Made by a program: the position numbers and the translations under genes | Assembly: GCF_910592395.1 (NCBI RefSeq) | Contig: NC_088317.1 | Coordinates: 13,828,001 to 13,892,000 of the forward strand | Origin: Lineus longissimus | Taxonomy: Eukaryota; Nemertea; Pilidiophora; Heteronemertea; Lineidae | Reading direction: 5' to 3' | DNA: 64,000 nt | Shown here: positions 32,161 to 54,867 of the stretch, one piece after another | How the letters are laid out: each line of letters starts with the position of its first letter | Numbering within the stretch: the stretch's first letter is position 1 | The notes under the pieces: model-generated | Databases searched by the model: none | Told to the model about the DNA's origin: nothing | The model's input: only the letters and a program-made list of their open reading frames with translations

Positions 32161-33164
32161 AGTCTCTCAGGCACATTCGCCCGAACGTTTGTTGTAAAAT
32201 TCACTTTGCGATGATTGAGTATTGGGAGAGTGTTGGGAGACATTTGGGGAAAATACTCAATCATCTAAAGGTGGGGAGGATATTACTCCAGTGTAGTACA
32301 TAGGAAAGAGGGGAGTTGACGAATGCCATCCCCCCCCCCCCCCCCCAATACTATATCGTCAACGAGAAATGGGAGATGCGCAGTGTCCCTTGGGAACCCC
32401 TAAAGACGATAATAAACATCGTTCTGAAGTCATCGGGTAAGGTTGACAATGTAAATAAACAGCGCAATTGACGATCTACTCCGGAGACTTGAAATGTCAA
32501 CAAACAATGCGATACACACATGCACACTGTAGAACAATGCATCCTGTTCTACAGTGTTATACCGATCATGCATTGTTGGATGCATTGTTCTATCGATCAT
32601 CAGACTCTTATTATATTCTCAGTCATATCAATGAATTTCCTTGATCAGTAGCACTTCCTAGCAGTTTCTATCTTTACCTTGATCAATAATCATTAGCGCG
32701 AATCAGTTGTTGTTGGTCTTGTCTTATAAAACTTGGCTATAAAAATTAAAGTGTTTTCTCATGTTTTACAGGAATAACTACAGCTGCATTTGAACGCTTT
32801 TGGTGACCACATAACAGTTGACCGAGAGAGAGCGAGGGGCTGAGCTACACTCATACTCATATAACTAAACGAACATCTTGCACCTCCCATCCAACTGAAA
32901 AGCCAGTCAATTCTGGTATTTTATTATTTTTCCCTGTAATACTTACCTCAAATTGATTGATTAAAGAAAACCGTATGTGGCAGTTGGTTTTTAAACAGAT
33001 CAAATGTATCTGTTAAGTTTTTACTCGCTATCAATGCAGGCTAAGAAAATCATACCCTTGGTTCTCACCTTGCACGAGCTTTGAAACTATTGGTTGTCGC
33101 TGATGTAAAGCCGATGGCGATTACTGTATGGCTGTCCCGGTCGCGTCCCGGCTATGGCCCGACC
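32161..33164. other. No gene seen; short palindrome near 32527
   Basis: A C-run lies at 32330-32346. At about 32524-32558 the arms ACACTGTAGAACA and TGTTCTACAGTGT pair around GATGCAT-containing sequence. Confidence 0.4.
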
Positions 33165-33480
33165 ATGTTCACTGGACTAGTTTGTCACAACCAGCCTACA
33201 CTTCAAAGGAATTGATACAAAGGTCCAGACTGTTTTTGGTTGTGACCATGCATTTACTGGGCTTGTTTGTCTCCTCCTGCACTTCAAAGGATTCGATGTT
33301 AAGGTCCTTGCATCGACTTGACTGGTTTTTCATAACCTGCACTTCGAAGGAATTAATACAAAGATCCAGACTACATTTAATACATGATGTAGTTGTCCTT
33401 GGTTGTGACCGTGGATCTAATGGACTGGTTTGTCTCAAGTTGAACTTCAATGGATTGATGTAAAGGTTCAGACTGCAGGT
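33165..33480. repeat. Degenerate tandem repeat, about four units
   Basis: Units of roughly 75-90 bp share CTTCAAAGGAATTGATACAA, GGTCCAGACT and GGTTGTGACC. The copies are diverged. Confidence 0.6.
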
Positions 33481-34638
33481 CCTGGTTGTCTACTGGGTTG
33501 TAACTCTCGAAGGAACCATCGCAACTGGTAAGATTTAATCTGAAACAACCGTCAACTTCTGATTAATCGCACTGATTATACGAAGTTATGTGAACAATCG
33601 GATCGAGCAAAGCCCCTCGTTTTTTTTATTTCGCAGGCGGCCATTTTGGAAACCATTTTTAAGTCAGTTTTGTGACGGAATATTTATATAAACTGACCAA
33701 GGAAATAAAAGTGAGCATCTTTACATTCAGCTGAGCGCCAGGCCCATGGACCTCTTATTTTCTCTTCATTTCATTTATAAATCGTTGATGAAAAGTGTAG
33801 GCAGCTAAAAAGATTTTTTTATTTCGCAGAGCATAGAAATAATGCGAACATACATACAAAGCTTTATGCAACTTACTCAGTGTGAGGATTCGGACATTGT
33901 CAGAAAATCTCTGTCCACTATGGTTACCTAAGCGGCTAGCAGACGACAGCCAAAAAATCAAAGCACAGGGAGATTCAACCGCGAATATTTCCTGTTCTAT
34001 ACTCGACGTGGATTTTGCTGGTTGGTATTTCTTAGATGAATCGCTTATACCAATAGGTTTTTATTGATGAAGCTGTCCTGAATAAGTAGATTAATAAGTG
34101 TTTTTGTAGCTCTTTGCCAAATTAATGGCACTTTTTGCGCTTATTTCTACCATAATTGCCTAAATTAGGAGATTATTGCACGAGCTGTGTTGTGTAGCAT
34201 GTACACCAGAATAGGAAGTCTCTGGGGAAAAGTTTAAAATTACTTGGTTGCTAAGTATCGATTGGATTGGGGCAATTTGCCAAAGTTATTCTATGACGCG
34301 GGATGTTAGGATGATGCAGGTATCAGAGGAGCAGAGACGAGTGGCTGGGCAAATTAGGGACTTAGTGAGAGGGGGATGAATATTCTGACAAGGGGGGGGG
34401 GGGGGGGGAATTGAGGACGTGTTTTTTGAAATTGATGAATTGGTAAGCCACAGTGCTCTCTCTAACACAATACTAGGAATGTAAATTATTTTTAATTTGT
34501 AGTTTGTATGCCACGGGCATCTCTTTATATTAGTAGGCTATACTATATAGTACTATAAATTTATTTGTCATCTGTTGTTTGTAATGCACGACCAACTGTA
34601 ATGCACTCCTACACTATAATTGTACGAATGTGCACTTA
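33481..34638. other. No gene seen
   Basis: Only short frames; a G-run lies at 34393-34408. Confidence 0.4.
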
Positions 34639-35570
34639 TAAATATACTCTCAACTCTGCTGTATAAGACCAGATCATACAATTCTTGCCCGCCCATTACA
34701 TGTTAATCATAAATGTAGGATTACCCAAAATCCCGATTCCAACCAATGAGGCCTGACGAGAATTTTTATAGGCGTAACACCGCTAACCTGGATGAATATC
34801 CTTCTGAATAAACATCATAAATGTGGGTATTGGGCGGTTTTGGGCGATATTAGGCGTTTTTACACGGTGCGGGTTCAAGCCGGATCGAGACTAGTTCAGG
34901 TACCAGCCGGTTTATTTTCCCTCGTGTAAAAGCGAACCTACCGTCCTGAACCCTCCTGGTCCGAGGCGGGTTCCGATCGCCGGTCTCGGGTCGGTGCAGG
35001 CCGGTGTAGGCCGGTGGAGGAGGGTTTATTTATGCGTGTAAAAGCGAACCGGCTCCGAGCCGGTTTGCACACGGTACTCGCGTGACGTCATTCGCGGGAA
35101 TAGCTGCCGTGTTCCTGGCATGAAATTTTCCGCGGAAAGAAACTGCTGTGAAATCTTCAATTTATCGAGAGCAAGAGCTTTCTTTCCATACAAATGCTGT
35201 GTACAAAGCAAAAACTCTGCATCTCACCGGCGCCATCGTAAACCATTTTGTATTATTTGTTGTTGTGATATTTTCGTAGCTCCACCGCCAGCAGGATTGA
35301 TCAGCGCCACCAATTGACGATGTTAGTGACGAACCGGCCTGGAGCCGGATCGAGGCCAGATCGTCGAACCGTCCCCGTGTAAAAGCGAAATGAACCGTCC
35401 TGAACCGAACACGCCTCGTGACGGTTCAGGAGGGTTGTCTTGAACCAGCACCGTGTAAAAAGGCCTGTTATCAACCAGGTCTTACAGAGCGGAGCTGAGA
35501 GTATATATATTGGCTTCCATTGCACGCGTGTTGCATCTATAATGTACACAAATGTAAGGGGCAAGAATAG
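34639..35570. mobile_element. GC-rich inverted-repeat element with nested ends
   Basis: Inner ends TTTTTACACGGTGC (34858-34871) and its complement GCACCGTGTAAAAA (about 35449-35462), each followed inwards by GGTTCAAG-like sequence. Inside, CGTGTAAAAGCGAA recurs near each end, and GAACCGTCCTGAACC/GGTTCAGGAGGGTT-type repeats are clustered. The outer flanks are also inverted: TATACTCTCAACTCTGCTG near 34652 against CAGCTGAGAGTATA-like sequence near 35492, and TTCTTGCCC against GGGCAAGAA. This suggests an element nested in another. No transposase is seen. Confidence 0.55.
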
Positions 35571-35589
35571 TCGAACAAAATGCCTTTAA

Positions 35590-36887
35590 TGTGGCGATTT
35601 ACTAACGATCTTCGAGTCTGCTGCAATGTGACCCTGTTTAATATTACTAAAGGGGAATTCATTTCCATTTTGAGCCGATTAAAACTGTTCAAGGGCCAAG
35701 CTCACCTCGCTTCAAATCATCGTCTGCATGAGTAAACCTGATCACACAGCAATTTTCCATACTCTACCAAAATAGTGCGCATAAAACACCTCAAAATCAC
35801 TTTGTTTTAGGGGATTTTTTTGAGAACCCATATGAGAACCTTTTTTTATTGAATTTTTGGAATAAAAAACCAACAAGTATTGTAGTTTTGTAGATGTGCT
35901 ATTTCACCACGTGCAGATTGCAATGGCGGTCATTTCGAGCAGCGACGGAACGACGTCGATATTGATAGTTCCGGCCATGCGAAAGGAGGTTGGAGAACAC
36001 CCGAACTTATGGTCTCACTAGCAAGTGGTGATCAAGTCCGGATTGTAGCCCCCCCCCCAAAAAAAAAACCCCAACTAGTTCTGAGGAAAATACAAGCTTC
36101 TTCTGTGCACTTACGCAGTGAGCAGGCCCCGCATGATAGCTCAACAGGAAGTTGACACAGACCGGTTCCTGTGAGATTGGACATGTTCTTACGGTAAAAT
36201 TTCGAGGGCAAAAACTCAAATAAAAGCCACAACGACACCCTATATTTACATAAAGGATTGAAATAGTTGTCACTTCGCTTTCTCAAGGTGATGACAGATG
36301 AGTAAATGTGTATGAATTTTTTTTTTACATATTGTAAACCATTATGTCAGTAATTTAGCTTCTTAAGTGGGTTATATCGTGGGAAATGTTTTTCCCTGCA
36401 CCTTGAACTACCTTTGTATATGCACCAAGAATCTCATGTACTTTTTGTAGTACGAAATAAACAGCTATATATAAAGGTGACATTTTTCAAATTTGCGTTG
36501 ACATACAGGGTGTCTCATGCATTGTGCTGTATCAGTCTGCATGACTGTATGTCGAGACGACATTGAAACTTGGCCAGATGTATACTACAAGTGACAAGCT
36601 ATTCAGAAATAGGCTTGTGTGAGAGTGAGATACTGGCAGGTCTACAGCCGCTGGAACAGGGGTATGCATGAAATGACGTCGCGTCATTTTTGGAGGCAGG
36701 TAGGCCTCAACCAGGATGAATTCCTAACCACCAAATATCTAAACGATGAGCACAATGGCCCCTGGCCGTTCCATTAATGCGTAAGAACACTTTCTTTCAC
36801 AGGTTTATGGTCTTTTTATTTGTTACAAAACATTTAGTATTATTACAATTTAGGTTGATGACGTGATTTTGTTTGTTTCAAACGGTA
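35590..36887. other. Intergenic stretch downstream of the HPD-like gene
   Basis: No gene recognised on either strand. It contains a C-run/A-run junction at 36048-36069. Confidence 0.4.
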
Positions 36888-36893
36888 TTTATT
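36888..36893 (-). terminator. Candidate poly(A) signal of the HPD-like gene
   Basis: AATAAA on the minus strand about 370 bp past the stop codon; a second lies at 36815-36820. Confidence 0.4.
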
Positions 36894-36994
36894 GAACACA
36901 TAAAGTGATGTTGGATGCTATCACTTACCAACAACTTATACTTATGAGCTACACTTTCAAGGCACACTGTTGATCAAACTCACTTTTTTCTACA

Positions 36995-37079
36995 ACAGGG
37001 TGGCCCAGAATTATTTTCCCACACACAATAGGTACACAATAGAATTGTTCAAGGGAAAAATAATTATGGGCCATCCTGT
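36995..37079. mobile_element. Mariner-like mini-MITE in the HPD 3' region
   Basis: The arms at 36995-37020 and 37053-37079 are inverted copies starting ACAGGGTGGCCCA with a 32-bp spacer. The CAGGGTGGCCCA start resembles mariner-type ends. There is no clean TA duplication. Confidence 0.5.
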
Positions 37080-37263
37080 AGAACCCTACTCGAGACGTAA
37101 AAGGTAACGCCCTCATAAAATCTGATGTGAACGATTTTGAAATCGGAGTGGAATTTGAGCTTTCAGAGTATATCATAAATGAGATTCTAAACCCATGTTA
37201 TTTGTACAGAATAACTATAACACCGTAACCTGATAAAGTGTGACATATCGTGGTCGATCTGAT

Positions 37264-47021
<9,758 letters not shown>

Positions 47022-49039
47022 CTGAAAATATTGAGATTTCACAAAGTTATTACTAGGGTTATAAGCAAATAGATTCTTTCGTATTCTGTTTTACACTTGC
47101 GGATAATGTATCTGCAGCTCCGAATATAGCTCAACGGGAAATTAAACATAGCAGGAGCTAGAACTACCAAGTCAAGAAACGGGAAGGTGTAGCAAAAATT
47201 TCTCGAAATGGCGCGAGTTTGGAATAATAAAACATCGGAATCAGCTTAAAACTGTAAGAAACTTCACGGTTTTTCTACGTTTTACCATCTTCTTCGAACA
47301 ATGATCAATTATTGTAAGCTGACACACTTCATCAAAGGGATCACGGTTGTTGTAACTTTTTAACACTTGGGGATATCAATGCAGAATAGAGTTCTTATGC
47401 ACAGCGCAGTAATTAATTAGTTAATTTCATTTTACAATGTACTATGTACACCATTTGATTAAGTGTCAGTCAACAGATAGACCATGCACAAAGTGATAAG
47501 GTGGGGGGTCAGCGGACTTAACTGAAACTTATACTATTTGGAGTATTTTTCAAAAAAATATATAAAAAGGGCAGGAATTGGACGCAAAATAGTTTTTTCA
47601 GTGATTTTGAGGAAAAAAGTGTTCTATTTCCCTGACTAAAAATACCAAACTTCATTGGGGTATTTCTCCTTTCAATGTCATTTCATCAAATAACTTTTAT
47701 GCTGGAATAAAGGTACAGGTGTCAGAAAATATTACTTGACAGGGGAAAACGGTACTATGGCTTTTAAAGATAGCTTACCTAAAACACCCCGCGAAGTATG
47801 TCTTACGTATGTGAAGCCTACACATTACATGTTCCATTTAGTTTGTCTAAAAAGGGGATTTACGTGTATGAACATGTGGGTCAAATTTCTCTATTGTTAT
47901 ACCTTATGGCATTTCTGGTGGCTGTCACCAAAATATAATGAGGTATGATGTTTTCAAATGATAATTCATTCACTCATTTATTCATTTATTCATTGTTTCC
48001 CTTTCACTCTTTCAAACCTGAACACAGGATCGGCCTCTATTCATGTGACATAACATACAATCTATATCATAATACTATAAGGCGGCTCGATAAAGTGCCA
48101 TTTGGGGGTAGTGTTTCGTCTCAAAATTTTGCACGTTTGCAGGTGATATGTTATCCTGATGCAACGTTATGTTTATTTTCGGAAATTTACTTCAGCGGAG
48201 CAGTAATGAGGGATTTTTAATCGGACACTGTCAATTCTCCTTACCACTCACAGAAGCAAAGCCATTGCTGTTTAGTTATGCAGGGGATTAATCAATCACC
48301 TGCACTCCCTGTGACTAACACTACCTGTTGAACAGCTGGCTGTAGGGGGGGGGGGGGGGGATTGGAACAGCCTGTACCTGTTGACCTGCTGAACCAAGGT
48401 TAATGTTATTTTCAATCCACGATTGCAGGTCACCTGATCTTCGAGATTGAGGTTTGGATCATTGGACTTGTCTTATTTTGTATTTGCAATTGTTATTTAG
48501 GGATGACTTTGGAAGTCTCAGTATCAAACCGTGAAGCAATATTTTGGCCCTCTAACCTTTCATAATCCTGTCCAGATCCAGGTTATGCACGTGCCAGTAA
48601 TTAGCGTTGTAACACCTTATCAACCAGCTCGTTATCGGTAGCTGGACAGCCTATTGTGGTTGTGACACCTCATTAACCAGCCTATCATCGGAACAATGTC
48701 ATTTCTTATTTCATTCCGTGATAGTGTATTTATATGATATCATAATCGTTTCTCAAAGAAAGTGTGAGATCCCCGCTCATTAGTATCTGCGTTAGGGGTC
48801 ACATCTGACCATCACATCCTATTAAGCTTGTTAGTAGGGGCATGATAGCCTATTATAAAGGTTTCAATTGTTTTGTCGAGAAGTAATTAGGGTCGTTCGT
48901 AAACAAGTCAATTATATTTTAGTTTTATAAGCGCCGGAAACAACCACGTCATTCCCTGGACGATCAACGTCATGGTGACCACCCTCTCCGATTGACCGGA
49001 GTCAGGGCGAGCCAGGGGTGTCACGTGGGCGCCAAAGGG
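47022..49039. other. Upstream region of the HPD-like gene, no gene seen
   Basis: The first HPD exon must lie here or further right, but no convincing one is visible. 47936-48050 is a repeat matching 60945-61040 (shared TTTTCAAATGATAATT and TCTATTCATGTGACATAA). A G-run lies at 48346-48360. Confidence 0.45.
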
Positions 49040-49159
49040 TTGATATAGGGGGTTTATTGGTCATATCGGGGAGACCACGCAACACTCGAAGCTGAAAGAG
49101 ATCACTTCTTCCACTCTGCATATTTTCATCCTTAGAATATTCCCAACCTTAGTAAGGTA
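49040..49159 (+). promoter_or_regulatory. Possible promoter and untranslated first exon
   Basis: GATATAGGGGGTTTATTGG is followed about 40-100 bp later by a pyrimidine-rich stretch ending at a strong donor (CTTAGTAAGGTAAGAC). It could be the untranslated first exon of an unknown plus-strand gene, but no acceptor partner was identified. Confidence 0.2.
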
Positions 49160-49774
49160 AGACAGATGATTGTGATTTGTATATTCTTGCTGTTACTTGT
49201 GAAATTGATGGTTTTAAATATATTTGTGTGATGTTTATATAAGTCGTTGCGTTAATTGTGTGTTTGAAACGAGGGAGGTTGGTTTGCCACTTAGTGTATC
49301 GCCACGGAACTAAGCGGGCAAGATCTACATTAAGAACTCCTGGTTATTTTGAGGGCGCTTATCCCCTCGAGGTACCAGTGATTCGCAACAATTACATTCT
49401 TGTGATTGTTTTAAAATTATTAGTTTGTTCTCATTGCCGATTGTTTCAGAAAATTTTGACTATGATTGGAGGGTAAAATGACAAACTTGTCGGATTGTCC
49501 TTCGGTTGGAATGGGGAATATTGGTCAATGCAAAGCGCAGTTGTGTTCAAGCTGCCCTGCCAATACGGGTGGCGTAATAATACTACTAAAGAACAATAAA
49601 ATGATGAATTGTAGCAGTGTGTGTCAGAAATTATGTGATGTCCATTCCATTTGACGATCCCGAAGTTTCGAGAATACGTCAAAATGGCGGATGCCGTCAT
49701 CGGAGATTAGCGTCAAGCCGGAACCTTTCGTTACACTATGCGCTTTTAAACTCATGTTAACGGCTTATAATAGC

Positions 49775-50483
49775 CAGGATTAGCAGCCGCCCGACTCCGA
49801 CTCCGAGTACGAGTACGAGTCAGAGTCGGATCCGCGCGCGAATGTTCAGTTTGATCGATTAGCAACGTCACGACTCCCGGTCAGAGTTGATCTCAGTTCC
49901 AGGTGTTTTACGTTAGATGGCGCTGCGAAACGTAAACATAGCAGACGACGGAAACAATCAGCTGATCGGCAGTGATTTTCCTTTGATCGTGAATTAAACC
50001 AGTTATAGAGAAATGGCAGATAGGCCTACATCTTGGACTTGGGAGCAAAAAATAACCCAAGGGCAATTGCATGCTTCTTCACTTGTAATAACCATTGATA
50101 ACTACTACCATGCACATGATGCATGGCATGTACACATGATGTACACGCATCGCATGCGCATCGATGTGCAAAAAAATCGCGAGAATGCCACCCAACAAAG
50201 ATGCCCATACAGAGCACCTTTTTTCCACCAGAACTACATTGCTGGGCATTGACATATCCTTGAAAGCATTTACATTTAAAAACGATCAGGAAATACTCCG
50301 AATCTACGATGATAACAGAGAAATTTGCACTGGGAGCGCACTTACGAATAGAGGACGTCCAACTCGGAGTTTACGAGCGAGTACGAGTGACCACTTGGGA
50401 AACCCCCGCACTGTTGATGACGTAAAGCGCAAAAAGGGAATCACCTCGTACTCGGAGTCGGAGTCGGGCGTCTGCTAATCCTG
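49775..50483. mobile_element. Inverted-repeat DNA element with low-complexity ends
   Basis: 39-bp inverted ends with one mismatch, starting CAGGATTAGCAG and running into CGCCCGACTCCGACTCCGAG. The subterminal part is a run of GAGTC/GAGTAC repeats. An internal 79-residue frame starts at 50013 in a good context (AGAAATGGCAG): MADRPTSWTWEQKITQGQLH. It has a Trp-rich start but no recognised domain. A hairpin of CATGCACATGATGCATGGCA-type repeats lies at about 50108-50150. No target duplication is clear. Confidence 0.6.
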
Positions 50484-51169
50484 TCTACTGACCCAGACGC
50501 TACTCATTGGGTAAACATCCACTAAAAATAGTTGCTTTAACTTTTGTAAACGTGTCACGAGTGCTCAAACAACCATTTTTGTGAGTGATGCTTTTTCCAT
50601 GCTCCGTTCTGCGTTCACCGCTGTATAGATAAATGTAACAGGACTGTACGGCAAATGCATGCGGGAGACGAATGTACGAGGATAAATACTCCTTTCAAGA
50701 TAGCGTAATCACACGCAATTCCACAGGTACATGTACATCCCATTCATTTGAAATTTCGGCCAATGACACCAGGTTTTACACAATGTAATGTAAATGCGCT
50801 GTTTATTTTCAATAGTCGCCGAATAGCTAAGACACATGTAAACCCGTTTTAAATAGCCAGAAAACATCTCTCAGCTTCTCCCACAAATAACGATTCACTT
50901 ATTCCAACGTCAGTTACATGTGCACGCGGAAAACAATATGACCAACTCCACTTTTTCAAGACAAACCACACCATCCCACAACTTTTGCATGATTAACCCC
51001 TAACAATGACAAGTTCTTCCTCAAACTCTCCCTTTCATATCGACAGGTGAGCACAATGGCCCTGGCCATTTCATTCGGATATGCAAGCGGTAGCTGTTTG
51101 GATACCTGAGCGCACCTCGCCTGGTCAGTGGTGTAATAGGACTGGCTGGAAGTTTACATAACTCTATAA

Positions 51170-51535
51170 CAGTGCCCTCTTCTATCAAAAAAGTAACCAT
51201 TCGAAAACCCCTCTCCTACAAAACAATGATCGAAGCCCACTAACGATCGAACACTAATCCTATCGGGGGCATAAAATATGTATGTTTTGTGAAGTTTATG
51301 GGTTGTAGGAGATGGTAAAGTGTAGTTTAACGGAATCCAAAAGCAAGGACGTTTTGACTATGATCAACCGTGGACATTTAGGCAGAAGACTTTTCGAACC
51401 CCTAAAATGATCACTTTGTACTTGTACATACCGACATTGTCCTGTTGCAGCTGTGATGATCCTTCCGCAGCGTCCAATGGCATTCACTCGAATGAACGAG
51501 AATACTCTGCTCCTGTGGCAGCACTTCTGCACAAG
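51170..51535. repeat. Segment duplicated at 62826-63135
   Basis: About 310-340 bp with roughly 88% identity by eye, same orientation. Shared blocks include GATCGAAGCCCACT, ACGATCGAACACTAATCC, TGACTATGAT and CGACATTGTCCTGTTGCAGC. On the minus strand the end reads an open segment before a GTATGT donor (TAATGTCG-type end), but the frame is broken in the second copy. Confidence 0.75.
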
Positions 51536-52082
51536 CTGCATGACCGGCGATTGGCCTAGTCATTTAAAGACCCGCTCACACTTAGTGACTCGCTCTACCA
51601 AAACTATTACAAACTGATTTAGTCACATTTCACAAAAGATCTACAATACGGAAATGAACAACAAGTCCGTATCAACCTGTCAAGTTCAGATGCGACAAGC
51701 GCCTAGTTTTGGCAGAGCGGGTCACCTTTTATCACTTGCTCTATTTCACCAATCAGGATCGCCGATCATTATCTTGGCCTCTGTCGTTTATTGTAACATC
51801 ATAACATACACCACAAGCAGCCGGATGCATCCCTAGAATTAAAACTACATGTACCTCGATCTACTTTTTTCTTAAAAATCCGAATGTGACCGCATTGATT
51901 CGGATAATTTTGCATTTAGACGAGAAATGTTTAAACCACGTTCGGATTCACTCAGATCGCATGTGGCTTTTTTCCTGTCGTCTAATAGGGCCTATCCGAC
52001 AATTTGGCCAGTTAGTAATATACTATTGCGGTGAAATAGAAACTGGATGAGGTACATGAACAGAAACGTCGCATAGGCCTAA

Positions 52083-53315
52083 ACACGTAACCGCAGATTC
52101 AAAGAACTGAAGCGAGAGTGCGTTCACTCGACCGACACGTCTAAATCGTGCGTGACCGAGCTGGAAAAGCTAAAAGGCGAGCTAAGCGTGACGAAGAAGG
52201 ACAAAAACAACTCAGAAACGCGCCGGTCCGAGGGACTTAGCCGACTAAAAACTTTCAAAGAGGACACTGAATGTCAAATGTTAAACCTATCCAGGGAAAA
52301 CGCCTTTCTGAGAGACGAATGTGATAAACTTGTTAGATCTCTAGAACGGGAAAAATGCAGAACCGATAAACTTGAAAAATAATTGAACGAAATGAAATCT
52401 GATTTCTCCTCCCGTCTAAACTCATTAAACAAAAAGTGTAACATGTTAGGTAAACTGCCCGGGGAATTCAATGAAATAAAGCTTGCTTGGGAGAGAATCA
52501 AAGACTCACGCGACTCAGGTGTGAGTAAACTGCGAAATGACTTGAAAGTATTCAAATCGGACCTAAAATCAACCACCGAAAGTGTTTCGAAACTTTTAGA
52601 AAGAGACGACACTGAGCTCCCAGTTGTCAAGATAGAAGCAGCTGCACTTCGGTCAAGACTCAGCGCAGTTGAACGTGTCATTACAAAGATGAAATTTTCG
52701 AGCGAGTCATATGCTGTTGCTGCGAGCCCGAAAGCACCCAAACCGCAGGAATCAGTTCATCGCGAAAACAATGTGACTGTGGACACAAGCAGTTCATCCG
52801 ATTTCGCAAGGAAGTCATCGGAAAAAACGAACCGACAAACCAACCCGCCACCAATCAAGATCGAGACAATCATCTCTTCGAATCAATGCACAACCGAGAG
52901 AGCTACGAGCTCTTCAGAACCAACAGAATTGCGAGAGGGTCATCACAATGACCATCACTTGACCGAAAACTGCGGATTTGTCGGTGGAGTACGGCGGCCA
53001 CGTCAAAGGAGAGCACATCTTTTCGTTGGATTCATCTCGCCTCGCTCAACCTCCGAATCGATTGTTACGTTCCTCTCAAATCGCAATATTCAATCACCTA
53101 CGGTTCGTCTGATTAAAAGCAAAATCAGGGGAACCCAGTCAGCAAAGAGTATTGTGGACATGGAGGATAAGAATAGGGTCTGTGAAGTTGGCTCCCAGTT
53201 CCCAGTTCCCAGTTCCCAGTTCGTTATTCGTACCCATTTTGAAACATGGTGTGTTTGGGTACGAAATGGGCTAAGCATTTCCCAGTTCCCAATTCAAATT
53301 TCTTTTAAATATTAA
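52083..53315 (+). pseudogene. Coiled-coil retroelement ORF1-like frame with one premature stop
   Basis: One frame continues from 52083 through a single TAA at 52380-52382 to 53315. The first 180 residues have heptad-like coiled coil (ELEKLKGELSV; ENAFLRDECDKLVRSLEREK). A low-complexity linker follows, then a C-terminal block RRAHLFVGFISPRSTSESIV with the look of the RRM/FVG-type domain of ORF1 proteins in non-LTR retrotransposons. The frame then runs into a CCCAGTT repeat at 53189, so the true C-terminus is lost. No reverse transcriptase frame follows. I read it as a dead fragment; the host-gene alternative is less likely. Confidence 0.5.
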
Positions 53316-53850
53316 CCCTCCACAGTCCGATAACTCAACTTGGTGGTTTTAACCCTTTCCTACCAAGCTCTCGATTCAACTATCAGTGACTTTAACCCTT
53401 TCTGACCCATTTCCCGGTTCAAAATACCAGCTCCTTATTCGTTTTAACTCATTTTAACCCTCTATAAGTCCATTTCCCTATTCAAATGCTGGCTCCCGAT
53501 TCAGCTACAAGTCACTTTAACCCTTTCTGACTCCATTTCATTCATTTGCAAGTCTCTTTAACCCTTTTTGACTCCATTTCCCGGTTCAAAATGCCAGCTC
53601 CTTATTCGTTTTAGCTCATTTTAACCCTCTTTCAGTCCATTTCCCTATTCAAATGCTGGCTCCCGATTCAGCTACAAGTCACTTTAACCCTTTCTGACTC
53701 CATTTAATTCATTTGCAAGTCACTTTAACCCTTTCTGACTCCATTTCATTCATTTGAAAGTCACTTTAACCCTTTCTGACTCCATTTCATTCAAAACTCC
53801 CCATTATTTGGCGGGCCATTTCCTTTAACCATTTCTGGATTTAAATGATA
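53189..53850. repeat. Tandem-repeat region
   Basis: Begins with four 9-bp units (CCCAGTTCC type), then about ten diverged units of 40-60 bp sharing CACTTTAACCCTTTCTGACT and CCATTTCATTCATTTG. Confidence 0.75.
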
Positions 53851-54776
53851 TTAGCTCCCGTTTCAACTTTTGAGATATTTATCACGTTCTTAGACCATAT
53901 CATCCTAGTTCAAAATGCTGGCCCCTTACTATATGACATCTCCCTCTTGACCTGGAGTCACGATTGTATTGTTGCTGCTCAGCTAAGTCTGAAGTTTCTC
54001 GTACAATCAGGTGATAGGCGGATGACGACAGTTGCTATATTTAGTATGGCCACTACGAAGGTGGCACTATTTTGAGACGGGTATTCCTGGTTTATCTTGT
54101 ATTATTGTGTACTAGCTGTCGCCGCCAGCTATATATGTAAACATGCTTGTTTATACCACTTGCAGCTTGCCGCTAAGCTCCTCCCTCTTGCAGTCAATGA
54201 GACAACTTAATTACCATTCTCAGCTGGATGTTTATAATAGGTCAGATAAGCTAATTAATTGCACTCCAAGGCCTTCCTCCTAGACATCTGCTATTGCACT
54301 ATAGACACCACCTGTTGTGTTAGTTTTTACCTGTCTTACTAGGTTCATTATGGGGTATCGCAATGTGTATGTGGATTAGTGGATTAGATCGAATGCACTC
54401 AACGTGTTGCTGAATTCCTGCCATGAATTGTTATATAATGTTATATAATGATGAGTCATGGATTGGTCAAGGAACAGTTGCTGTATATCTTCAATGATTT
54501 TGATGCGGAGAAGCAGTGCAAGCAGTGCATGCTTCTGCATTGGTTTCTATCCATGAAATTTCGTTCAAATATTGTAAGCTGAGGCAGAGATGATGAAACA
54601 AGTATTCAGCATCATATTCATGAAGAAGTCTGTCATGAAAGAACTGAAAACCTGATAGTGATAGTGACTTCAAGATGACCGAGGATGGCTATCATAAGGC
54701 CAGAGTTCTCACTCCCGTCTACCCCTGCCCCTGGCCTTCTACCCACTTTCAACCCTCAGGAGTGGTCACGTGACAA
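53851..54776. other. No gene seen
   Basis: Only short frames before the candidate exon at 54777. Confidence 0.4.
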
Positions 54777-54867
54777 ATGCAGACTGCGGACTTGGCTCTC
54801 TACGAGGAATATCTTGACCTGCCGATTGATGCTCTGGCCAACCTTCATGGATTTGCCTTGGATATAG
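54777..54867 (+). CDS. Candidate coding exon of unknown gene
   Basis: An ATG opens 30 codons that look like ordinary protein (ADLALYEEYLDLPIDALANL) and end in phase 1 at a good donor (ATAGGTAAGA). A TGA stands two codons upstream of the ATG in frame. No family is recognised. The next exon is not established. Confidence 0.3.

Noticed and set aside
51423-51541. First exon of the HPD-like gene
   Set aside because: It ends in phase 2, while the next HPD exon needs phase 0, and the sequence has no HPD resemblance; the duplicate at 62.9 kb has a broken frame.
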